From contig NZ_AOGW02000004.1 in assembly GCF_000332495.1 (NCBI RefSeq), forward strand, positions 36,000-99,999: DNA of 64,000 nucleotides. The letters are read 5' to 3'. The position numbers and the translations under genes were made by a program. Position 1 is the stretch's first letter. Each line of letters opens with the position of its first letter. Source of the stretch: Leptospira terpstrae serovar Hualin str. LT 11-33 = ATCC 700639 (GTDB lineage: Bacteria; Spirochaetota; Leptospiria; Leptospirales; Leptospiraceae). This document shows, one piece after another, positions 56,992 to 64,000 of the stretch. The notes beneath the pieces are model-generated. The model made no database searches. It worked only from the letters and a program-made list of their open reading frames with translations, and was not told the DNA's origin.

Positions 56992-57397
56992 CAAGAGTTT
57001 CCCCTTTACTAACCACTTCTGATTTTTGATTGGTCCAAACAATTTTCATTTTTACTGCTTTCAGCCTTTCTACTTTTTCCACAACTTCCACCAAACAAGT
57101 GATCGTGTCCCCAAAATACACAGGTTTCCTAAATTTGGTAGTAGTTTCTAATGCGACAGTTCCAAGACCCGGTAATTTCATTCCAAGAACTGGTGCCAGT
57201 AAGGATGCAGCGAGACCTCCGTGAGCTATCCTTGTTCCAAAACTAGTTGTTTTTGCATATTCTTCGTCTACATGCAAAGGATTAAAATCCCCACTAATTC
57301 CTGCAAATAAATACACATCTGTTTCTGTGATTGTTTTTGTAAAGGATGCAGAATCCCCAACTTGGATTTCTAAAAAACTTTTACCTTTTTGATACAT
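56975..57397 (-). CDS. MaoC-like hydratase, R-specific enoyl-CoA hydratase type
   Basis: 140 residues from ATG 57397, with AGGA eight bases before (ATG 57406 is in frame but closer to no site). The catalytic pair is in GDFNPLHVDEEYAKTTSFG near residue 35 (D and H), with RIAHGGLAASLL after it. It hydrates enoyl-CoA, as PhaJ does between beta-oxidation and PHA, or in another hot-dog role. It overlaps the end of the sensor kinase by 17 bases and follows the acyl-CoA synthetase and dehydrogenase genes, so one operon is likely. Confidence 0.88.
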   Translation of the reverse strand: MYQKGKSFLEIQVGDSASFTKTITETDVYLFAGISGDFNPLHVDEEYAKTTSFGTRIAHGGLAASLLAPVLGMKLPGLGTVALETTTKFRKPVYFGDTITCLVEVVEKVERLKAVKMKIVWTNQKSEVVSKGETLVIPPG

Positions 57398-58646
57398 TCG
57401 AATCATCCTTAGGAATTACTTTTTTTGGGGAGAAGGCAAAATGATAGAACACACCTTTGTTAGGCGAAGAGGAGCATTCTACCTCACGTCCATTCATCTG
57501 ACTACATAAGGAAAAAATTACAGATAAACCAATTGACTCTGCTTTTTTGTAGTTTAGTCCTGGAGGGAATCCAACTCCATTATCTCTGTATTTTAATTCA
57601 TAATTGTATTTATCTGTAACGATAAAATCTATTTTAATCAAAGCATCGGATTTGCCATTGGTAAAAGCATGTCGAAAACTATTGGTTAACAACTCTGTAA
57701 TCATAAGACCCATGGGAATGGCATCTACAATGTTAAACTCTAGTTGTTGGACATCCAATTCAATGAGGATATCTGTTCTCATGTACATGAGTTTTATATT
57801 TTCAACAAGACTTGTGATATAATCTATAGAGCTAAGGCCAGATAGATTTTTACTACTATATAACTTTTCATGAACTAAAGCAATAGCCTTGATACGAACA
57901 ATACTTTGTTCCAAAATATCAGCCGTTTCAGGTGGAGAGGAATAAACTTGCAATTGTAAAAACGAAATTATGACTGCTAAATTATTTTTAACTCGGTGGT
58001 GGACTTCGGTAAGTAAAGTTTCATTTTCTCGTAAAGACCTTTCGAGTTTGGATTGATTTTCCATATAACTCGTCATATCAGTTATGACAGCTACTGCCTT
58101 ATTGGCACTTCCTTCTTTAGTAGGGATAAAGAGTCTATGTTCTAATGCCCAATTAATTTTCCCATCTAACATACGAATGCGATACAAAAGACCCGTATGG
58201 TTTTCCCTTAATTGGTTCATCCAAATTTGGGACATCCGTTCCCTATCGGATTCATGTACTCGTTCGATCAGAAGTTCAGGATGGTTTAGAATTTCTTTAG
58301 TTGGAATATCAAAAAGTCTAGAGACTTGTTCACTCAAAAAATCAATTTTCCAAGTATCTAAATTGAATACGATGACAGCATCTTCGATTCGCTCTAAAAT
58401 TACTTGGAAAAGTTGGTCAGACTCGATTTTTTCAAATAACACTCGTTTTTGTCTTTGTAATTCTCGAACCAAAAGGACAAAGATAATCACCGCAGATACA
58501 GTGACAAATCCCCAACCCTTTAGGCTCTGGATTTCTCGAATGTCTTCTGTAGATTCAAATATAAGAGAAATTGTATAATCTGAAAAATAAATCCAAACGT
58601 AGCCGAATAACAAATAGAAAAATGCTATCCGGCCCGCTGCTTTCAT
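57381..58646 (-). CDS. Membrane sensor histidine kinase, HisKA_2 type with PAS
   Basis: 421 residues. Two membrane helices (about residues 7-25 and 45-62) enclose a short periplasmic loop, then a PAS domain (80-195, with DAVIVFNLDTWKIDFLS), then the HisKA_2 dimerisation motif LLTEVHHRVKNNLAVIISFL near residue 214 with the phospho-acceptor histidine, and a HATPase (GLMITELLTNSFRHA and YRDNGVGFPPG). No response regulator is next to it. It lies three bases after the acyl-CoA dehydrogenase stop and overlaps the MaoC gene, which is unusual for such an operon. Confidence 0.9.
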   Translation of the reverse strand: MKAAGRIAFFYLLFGYVWIYFSDYTISLIFESTEDIREIQSLKGWGFVTVSAVIIFVLLVRELQRQKRVLFEKIESDQLFQVILERIEDAVIVFNLDTWKIDFLSEQVSRLFDIPTKEILNHPELLIERVHESDRERMSQIWMNQLRENHTGLLYRIRMLDGKINWALEHRLFIPTKEGSANKAVAVITDMTSYMENQSKLERSLRENETLLTEVHHRVKNNLAVIISFLQLQVYSSPPETADILEQSIVRIKAIALVHEKLYSSKNLSGLSSIDYITSLVENIKLMYMRTDILIELDVQQLEFNIVDAIPMGLMITELLTNSFRHAFTNGKSDALIKIDFIVTDKYNYELKYRDNGVGFPPGLNYKKAESIGLSVIFSLCSQMNGREVECSSSPNKGVFYHFAFSPKKVIPKDDSNVSKR

Positions 58647-58649
58647 TGA

Positions 58650-60224
58650 CTACAATAGTTCCTGAAGTGATTGGAAACGAGTTTGCACAGTATCCTCAAT
58701 AGAATTCCCCAATTGGGAATAGTGTTCCCACAATTGGCCGAGTTCTCCTGGAACATAGTTTGAAAGTCTAGTGAATGACATAAGATACTTCCCCACAAGA
58801 TAATACGAAAGTAACTTTCGATCCATCAATTTTTCATCAGGAGAATAGTATTCCGTCGATTTATGTATGTCAATTTCTGACAAAGAAAGAATCACAAAAA
58901 TAGATAATACATCCGCAAAGGCAAATTCAACCGATTGTAACTTTTTACGGTTCGGTTCTGCATCCATGGAAATGATGATATCGAAGAGTACATTTTGAAT
59001 TTTGTCAGTGAGTGTTGACTCTTTTTCCAATTTAGAGAATTCTTTCTGAAACTTTTCTTTTCCTGAATATAAAGAAGAGATAATCGAACGTTGGATTTCG
59101 CTTGTTCCTCCACCAATTGTCCCTAACTTCACATCTCGGTAAAAACGTTCGACCGAGTATTCCTTCATGTATCCGTATCCGCCAAACAACTGTACAGAAT
59201 CCTTGGCTACATCTTCGGCAATTTCTGAGGTAATGAGTTTTCCCAAACTACTTTCCAAAGGTGAAGGAACTCCACGATCCTTTCTTTCTGCCACCCAATA
59301 AATTAATCTTCTCGCCGCTTGGATGTACACCCAGTTTCGAATAAGAATATCACGCATTCCATAAAAACTAGAAATTGGTTTTCCGAATTGTATTCTTTCA
59401 TTAGCATAACGAAGTCCTTTTCGAAAACAGAACTCCATGGCACCTGCAAGACCGGCAACAAATACTGTCCGTTCCCATTCCAATGTTTCTTTTCCAATTC
59501 TCATAAAGCCAGTATTCAGAGGCCCAAGTAAATTTTCTTTGGGAATGACCATGTCTTCAAACACAAGTTCGGCGGTCATAGAAGTATGGTGACCCAATTT
59601 TTTTAACACTTTACTAACTTTAAATCCAGGGGTATTACTTTCTACGATGAAAGCTGAAATCCCCATGGGTCCTCTTCCTTTTTCGGAAGTTCTCGCCATA
59701 ACAACAAACACCTGTCCTACGGGACCATTTGTAATGTACATTTTGGTTCCGTTTAATTTCCAGCCACCTTCTACTTCTTCGGCTTTCGTTAAAAGAGAGG
59801 CTGCATCGGATCCAGAAGCAGGTTCTGTTAAAGCAAAACCAGCCATCCATTCTCCTGTAGAAAGTTTAGGTAGGTATTTGGATTTTTGTTCCTTCGTTCC
59901 TTGAAAAATAATGGGCATAGTGCCAATGACTAAATGTGCCACCCAAGAAAGTCCCATTCCTCCATCTAAACATCCCGATGCAAAAGCATCTGTGGCTATC
60001 GAACATTGCAAACAACTGGCGCCTTCTCCACCATATTCAGAAGGAATCGTGAGTCCTGTGAGTCCCGCTTTGCTAAACTCTTTCCATAATTCGTCTGACC
60101 AAATTTCTTTTTCATCCCTTTCTTCAGCTGATGGAAACACTTTTTCTTCCGAAAATTGGAATACTGTATTATAAAAACTTCTTTCCTCCTCGTTCAGATA
60201 GGGATTCAGTTTCGGATGTATCAT
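58650..60224 (-). CDS. Acyl-CoA dehydrogenase with C-terminal extension
   Basis: 524 residues, some 130 longer than usual: a catalytic core to about residue 385 and a helical C-terminus. FALTEPASGSDAASLL near residue 131 is the FAD loop, FGGYGYMKEYSVERFYRD is near residue 345, and GGGTSEIQRS replaces YEGT; the glutamate in LEWERT near residue 240 may be the catalytic base, as in long-chain enzymes. It overlaps the acyl-CoA synthetase by four bases (ATGA), so fatty acyl-CoA is the likely substrate. Electrons should go to EtfAB. Confidence 0.9.
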   Translation of the reverse strand: MIHPKLNPYLNEEERSFYNTVFQFSEEKVFPSAEERDEKEIWSDELWKEFSKAGLTGLTIPSEYGGEGASCLQCSIATDAFASGCLDGGMGLSWVAHLVIGTMPIIFQGTKEQKSKYLPKLSTGEWMAGFALTEPASGSDAASLLTKAEEVEGGWKLNGTKMYITNGPVGQVFVVMARTSEKGRGPMGISAFIVESNTPGFKVSKVLKKLGHHTSMTAELVFEDMVIPKENLLGPLNTGFMRIGKETLEWERTVFVAGLAGAMEFCFRKGLRYANERIQFGKPISSFYGMRDILIRNWVYIQAARRLIYWVAERKDRGVPSPLESSLGKLITSEIAEDVAKDSVQLFGGYGYMKEYSVERFYRDVKLGTIGGGTSEIQRSIISSLYSGKEKFQKEFSKLEKESTLTDKIQNVLFDIIISMDAEPNRKKLQSVEFAFADVLSIFVILSLSEIDIHKSTEYYSPDEKLMDRKLLSYYLVGKYLMSFTRLSNYVPGELGQLWEHYSQLGNSIEDTVQTRFQSLQELL

Positions 60225-62122
60225 TGGTAAATTCCTTCAATTTGTTTTGAGAATACTTCCGAAATGACATTTCTCTTCATTTTTAAAGTCCGTGTCATTT
60301 CGGTATCGGGATCAAAGGGACGAGCTGCCACATAAAAATTGTTAGCCGGTATCATCTCGAAACCTTTGAATCCGTTTTCGCGAGAAATAATGCGTGAGAT
60401 TTCAGCTCGATACAATTCCCGAACTTTGGGGTGGAGATTCCATTCCCCAGCTTTTTCCTTGGAAATTCCTGAAATTTTTGTTTCTACTGCTTCGAAGTTA
60501 GGAACAATCAGTGCTCCAAGAGTTTTTTTATCATGACCAACTACCATCACTTGGTCAATGAAAGGAGAAGTAAGGAGTTTGTCTTCAATCGGAATTGGCT
60601 CTACGTTTTCTCCCCCGATGAGCGCAATCGTATCTTTAGAGCGACCTGCAAAAACCAATTCATTTCTGTGAGAAATCATCATTAGATCTCCCGTATCAAA
60701 GAAACCTTCCGTATCAAAAACAACTTGGTTAAGTTCCGGACGTTTGTAATACCCTTTTAGGATTTGTTTGGACTTGATCCAAAGAGTTCCTTTAGCACCG
60801 ACAGTAGTCACCACCTTTCCTGTGTCATCTTTCAAACGGATTTGGTAACCATCAATGGGAATGCCAACAGTACCTTTGGTTGGTTTTGTGTTGGAACGAA
60901 TAGAAACCACAGCAGAAGTTTCTGTCATCCCGTAACCTTCTAAAACTTTGAGTCCAATAGCAGACAAAAATCCATCCACAACACTAGGAAGGGCAGAACC
61001 TGCCGAAATACAAATGCGAATTCTACCACCTAACGCTTTATGGATTGCCGAAAATATTTTTATGCTTAAAAGTTTCAAAGGAGAAAGTAAGGTCAAAATC
61101 AAAAAAGCATAGGTTCTTTTTACAATAGAGACTAAAAGATTTGGTTTTTTGATTTCGAATTCAAACCCAAAACACATGGCATAATAATGAGCCCATGTAG
61201 ATCCTACTTTCAAAAAGAAATGAAATAATTTTTCTTTAAATCCGCCTTCTTTGGCTACTTTGGCAATGATTCCATTATAAACCGATTCCCAAATACGCGG
61301 TACCGAAGGAAATATAGTAGGTCGAAAATCTCTTAGGTCATCTTTAAGGGATGACATATTCGATACTAAAAAGTCGATACCTAGAAAAATTCCTGCGTAT
61401 TCAATGGCTCTTTCAAACGCATGCCAAGGAGGAAGTAAACTCACAGCGTTGTCATTAGAATTCATATCCAGTCTGGAAATTGTATTTTGAATGGCAGTGA
61501 TCCAACCTTTTTGAGATAACATAACTCCTTTCGGACTACCAGTGGTGCCTGATGTATAAATCAGAGTGGCGAGAGAATCAGGATCGGTTTGTTTGATTCT
61601 AGCTTCTAACATTTGTTTGCCGTTTTGATTCCACCTGTCCTTTCCTCTTTTTACAATGGAAAGGATGGAATTTTCACCTTCATACAATTCGCCTTGGTCA
61701 GTTTCTAAAATAAAAATTTGTTTTAAATGGGTGAGCTCACCTAAAAGATCATCGATGCGTTTTTTATCTTTTGGTTTTTGCACCACAAGGTATTTGGCTT
61801 CCGAATGATTCAAAATATAGAGTATCTCTTCTCGGACAATGTCTGTTCCCCGAGGGACCACAACGGCACCCGCAGTCAAGATAGCAATGTCAGTGCGAAG
61901 CCAATTGACTGTGGCATCACAAAAAAAACCAATACGATCTCCCACTTCAACACCGAGATCGATAAAACCCAAAGTCAAGTGGTCGACAAACTGTTTCAAA
62001 TCTCCAAAACTGATCCCAGGGAATTCCGTGGCCGATTTTCTTTTCCGAAAGGAGACTTTGTTCGGTAGAGTTTCTGCGACGTGAGCCAATGCTTGGTAGA
62101 GGTTTTCGTAGTTTAGGATCAT
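60221..62122 (-). CDS. fadD: Long-chain acyl-CoA synthetase
   Basis: 633 residues from ATG 62122, with AAGG eight bases upstream; the frame is open to 62260, but the extra residues match nothing. AMP-binding LIYTSGTTGSPKGVML near residue 190, GYGMTETSAVVS near residue 400, and TGDLMMISHRNELVFAGRSKD near residue 500 are the family motifs. The gate helix and length (above 600) fit a long-chain, eukaryotic-like branch. It activates fatty acids for beta-oxidation or lipid synthesis, and opens the operon fadD-acyl-CoA dehydrogenase-kinase-MaoC. Confidence 0.92.
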   Translation of the reverse strand: MILNYENLYQALAHVAETLPNKVSFRKRKSATEFPGISFGDLKQFVDHLTLGFIDLGVEVGDRIGFFCDATVNWLRTDIAILTAGAVVVPRGTDIVREEILYILNHSEAKYLVVQKPKDKKRIDDLLGELTHLKQIFILETDQGELYEGENSILSIVKRGKDRWNQNGKQMLEARIKQTDPDSLATLIYTSGTTGSPKGVMLSQKGWITAIQNTISRLDMNSNDNAVSLLPPWHAFERAIEYAGIFLGIDFLVSNMSSLKDDLRDFRPTIFPSVPRIWESVYNGIIAKVAKEGGFKEKLFHFFLKVGSTWAHYYAMCFGFEFEIKKPNLLVSIVKRTYAFLILTLLSPLKLLSIKIFSAIHKALGGRIRICISAGSALPSVVDGFLSAIGLKVLEGYGMTETSAVVSIRSNTKPTKGTVGIPIDGYQIRLKDDTGKVVTTVGAKGTLWIKSKQILKGYYKRPELNQVVFDTEGFFDTGDLMMISHRNELVFAGRSKDTIALIGGENVEPIPIEDKLLTSPFIDQVMVVGHDKKTLGALIVPNFEAVETKISGISKEKAGEWNLHPKVRELYRAEISRIISRENGFKGFEMIPANNFYVAARPFDPDTEMTRTLKMKRNVISEVFSKQIEGIYQ

Positions 62123-62242
62123 GGGGTTTGCCTTTTCGTATGGATTCTTTACAGAAATGTAGGATGGATAAAAAACCACTGTTCGTTTTTTGCAAGTTTT
62201 TTCTTCTTTTTGACAAACTTTTCGGAAAGGTAGGGCATAACT

Positions 62243-62842
62243 ATGTTCTTTTGGATACATGATGGGCGCATTTTACCGAATCCGCCCCCCACTTACGCAG
62301 ATCGGGTTCACAAAATCCATCCAGGGGGGAAATCAGCCCCTATTACTGGGGAAGGTGAGGAAACCAAAAGTACTAACACAGCTTCTTTTTTACACCGTTC
62401 TCCTTCGGATGTTTACGAAGAATCCGCTGGCCAGACAGAAAAAACGGTCTACTTCCTCCACGAAATCATGTCCACTCCTGCCCTAATGCAAAAGTCCACG
62501 GAAACCATTGAAACTTGCTTGGATTTTATGTTGGAAAAACAAATCCGCCACCTCCCGATTACCAATGAATCGGGAATCCTTGTCGGTTTTGTTTCCGATC
62601 GCGATATCTTAGAAAAAAGCAAATCTTACGAAAGAGATTGGCCTGTTTCCGATATTATGATCAAACGCGTATTAGTTGGTTCACCTGGATCGGAAATTAG
62701 AGGTGTCACCCAAGTTCTTTTAGAAGAAAGAATTGGATGTATTCCAGTGGTAAATGACGATAATCAACCTATTGGTATGGTCACAAGGTCGGATTTACTT
62801 CGTTTGTTACTTAAGTATCCAAATCTGAATATCATTGCTTAA
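62243..62842 (+). CDS. CBS-domain pair protein
   Basis: 199 residues. The N-terminal 65 residues are polar and probably disordered; residues about 70-190 are two CBS domains (HEIMSTPALMQKSTE with GFVSDRDILEK, and DIMIKRVLVGSPGSEIR with GMVTRSDLLRLL), which bind adenine nucleotides as a sensor module. No attached enzyme or channel. AGGG lies seven bases before ATG 62243. It is divergent from fadD by 120 bases and lies nine bases before the symporter gene, so it may regulate that transporter. Confidence 0.85.
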   Translation: MFFWIHDGRILPNPPPTYADRVHKIHPGGKSAPITGEGEETKSTNTASFLHRSPSDVYEESAGQTEKTVYFLHEIMSTPALMQKSTETIETCLDFMLEKQIRHLPITNESGILVGFVSDRDILEKSKSYERDWPVSDIMIKRVLVGSPGSEIRGVTQVLLEERIGCIPVVNDDNQPIGMVTRSDLLRLLLKYPNLNIIA

Positions 62843-62851
62843 GGGAGTTGT

Positions 62852-63619
62852 ATGGTCTGGGATTTATTAGTTCTTATTTTTTATTTTCTCATCGTTTTTT
62901 ATTTTGGATTTCATTTCGCAAAGAACAACCAGAAAGAAGAAGACTTCTATCTTGCTAAAAAAGAAATTCATTGGATCTTTTTATTGTTGTCCTTAGTTGC
63001 AACAGAGACTTCAAGTTTAACGTTTTTAAGTATACCATCCCTATCTTTTAAAGGGGACTACCGGTTTTTGGAAATTGCCCTCGGGTATGTGATCGGTAGA
63101 ACCATTGTGGCCTTTTATTTATTACCCTCTTATTTTTCTGGAAATACCATTTCCGTCTACGAGTATGTTGGAAATCGATTTGGCAAATCTCCTCAAAAGA
63201 CAATCTCTTTAGTATTTACTATCTCAAGATTATTGGGAGATGGAATTCGCTTATATGTCAGTTCTTTACCCATTGCCTTTCTATTGGAAAGGATGGGATT
63301 CAATCTTTCTTCTGATATTTTGGGAATGATCGCACTCACAACACTCAGTATTGTCACCATCATCTACTCTGTGGTAGGTGGATTCCGTGCCATTGTATTT
63401 ACCGATGTGCTCCAATGGTTTATTTATATCTTTGGTGGATTTTTTGCTCTAGGACTTTTGATTTATCAATTAAACATTCCCATGGCAACAGCAGTATCTG
63501 AACTTCATAGTCTCGGAAAATGGAATTTATTTATTTTCGATTACCTTTCGTCGGGTGAGTGTACTCGTACATCCTTTACAGTTTTGTCTCAATACATACT
63601 TTACATAAAGATGCATTAA
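62852..63619 (+). pseudogene. Sodium:solute symporter, truncated by an insertion
   Basis: The frame starts at ATG 62852 after AAGGGAG and gives a 255-residue protein with about seven membrane helices, against the usual 13 or so and 450-550 residues. Residues 20-225 match the SSS family: VATETSSLTFLSIPSL near residue 48 and SRLLGDGIRLYVSSLPIA near residue 130, and SVVGGFRAIVFTDVLQW near residue 172 is the sodium-site signature. After FIFDYLSSGE (about base 63555) the sequence loses resemblance and ends in a short tail. Just past it lies a transposase on the other strand. I read this as an insertion in the middle of the gene, with the rest presumably beyond the window. Confidence 0.65.
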
Positions 63620-64000
63620 AATCCTGATTCAGACGGTAATGAGGATTGCATTGGATTTTTAAAATGCAACAACTTTCCCGTATACAAATCGATCACACCA
63701 AGGCTAACTCCATAAAAATGAATCTTTACATGCCTGTCCGAGATTTCCTCTAAACCAACTTCTTCATCTGCTAACGCGGAAGATAGAAAGATCCGATGGC
63801 CTTCAATATGAAGATTCCCTATGTCATTGATTTCTCCAATCATGATGTTTGTTGGATAAGAAGCTTTTACAATCCGTTTTGGGAATTTCCTTTTCGACTT
63901 TTGGTAATGGTTAGCAGGAAAAGAATTTTGAATTCCTTCATGTGGTCTTAGGTAATTGAATTCTTTCTGAAAATCTCGAAATGCTTTTTGTTGTGTCTCT
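63556..64000 (-). mobile_element. Insertion sequence, IS481-like, partial
   Basis: The region from where the symporter homology stops to the window edge holds the 3' part of a transposase gene on the - strand. The inner end of the element must lie between about 63540 and 63615, but its terminal repeat cannot be fixed because the far end is outside. TGTACTCGTACA at 63560-63571 is palindromic but not shown to be the end. Confidence 0.55.
63616..64000 (-). CDS. Integrase-core transposase, C-terminal part
   Basis: The frame is open from the window edge to the stop at 63616, giving the last 128 residues, and the start lies right of 64000. QKAFRDFQKEFNYLRPHEGIQN matches the end of the rve integrase core (FREEYNHERPHEALGQ type). 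The next portion, with GHRIFLSSALADEEVGLEEI and FYGVSLGVIDLYTGKL, is the C-terminal domain found in IS481-type transposases. The catalytic DDE acids are upstream, outside the window. An ATG at 63843 is internal. Whether the gene is intact cannot be seen. Confidence 0.75.
   Translation of the reverse strand, partial: ETQQKAFRDFQKEFNYLRPHEGIQNSFPANHYQKSKRKFPKRIVKASYPTNIMIGEINDIGNLHIEGHRIFLSSALADEEVGLEEISDRHVKIHFYGVSLGVIDLYTGKLLHFKNPMQSSLPSESGF

Noticed and set aside
62123..62260. N-terminal extension of the acyl-CoA synthetase
   Set aside because: The 46 extra residues match nothing in the family and no ribosome site precedes them.
63560..63571. TGTACTCGTACA as the IS end
   Set aside because: It is palindromic, but without the other end the terminal repeat cannot be confirmed.

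Overview
The window looks like chromosomal DNA of a spirochaete of the genus Leptospira, possibly a free-living, L. biflexa-like species. The genus call rests on remembered gene content, not on a search: a haem operon with a fused hemC-hemD gene, a spirochaete-type EF-G, a low to moderate G+C content by eye, many short overlaps between genes, frequent TTG and GTG starts, and several proteins with no recognisable relatives outside this group. Apart from the right edge it reads as a vertically inherited core region. I see no CRISPR array, no rRNA, no prophage and no replication origin.

Layout. 1-8228: haem biosynthesis, hemCD (partial), hemB, hemL, hemE, hemN and hemG on the + strand, every junction overlapping by 1-4 bases, with hemH facing them on the - strand. 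8218-12036 (-): topA, whose open frame appears to begin at an ATC codon, cysK and a HEAT-repeat exported protein. 12082-18372: a PhaR-type regulator, a divergent unknown protein, and a - strand cluster (membrane protein, UbiA-type prenyl transferase, membrane thioredoxin, unknown protein), then a TrkH potassium channel. 18499-26706: fusA with terminator, a LysM/LytM-like envelope protein, an amidohydrolase, two cyclic-nucleotide-binding proteins, tRNA-Arg(CCT), prmC, and a MarR regulator divergent from an alpha/beta hydrolase across two tandem palindromes. 26765-33697: mdh, a DsbA-like protein, two small unknown proteins, thrB, a CrtI-like oxidoreductase and an acyl-CoA dehydrogenase.

34069-38115 holds a degenerate HD-domain protein tail to tail with a membrane adenylate cyclase, then two membrane proteins (one UbiA-like). 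38183-47428 is a + strand run: etfB, etfA, lolA-like, a large unknown protein, trpS, a ComEC-like channel, rsmA and a fatty acid hydroxylase. 47682-51576 holds an M23 peptidase, a HAD phosphatase, rsmI, an XRE-cupin regulator and prmA. 51573-58646 carries a 7TMR sensor with an RsbW-like ATPase, a flavin amine oxidase, an acyltransferase, an HNH protein, a DUF1292 protein, a MaoC dehydratase and a HisKA_2 sensor kinase. 58650-62122 holds acyl-CoA dehydrogenase and long-chain acyl-CoA synthetase genes in one operon with that kinase and MaoC. 62243-64000: a CBS protein and a sodium:solute symporter that breaks off where an IS481-like transposase enters from the right edge.

Themes that tie the genes together: tetrapyrrole synthesis; fatty acid beta-oxidation (two acyl-CoA dehydrogenases, EtfAB as electron acceptor, acyl-CoA synthetase, MaoC hydratase) in an organism family known to live on fatty acids; cyclic-nucleotide signalling (cyclase, two cNMP-binding proteins); and translation and its modification enzymes (EF-G, trpS, prmA, prmC, rsmA, rsmI). 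No clearly new multi-gene system is visible. The most unusual points are the topA start, the tandem operators, the tRNA wedged into an operon, the sensor kinase inside a fatty acid operon, and several degenerate enzymes.
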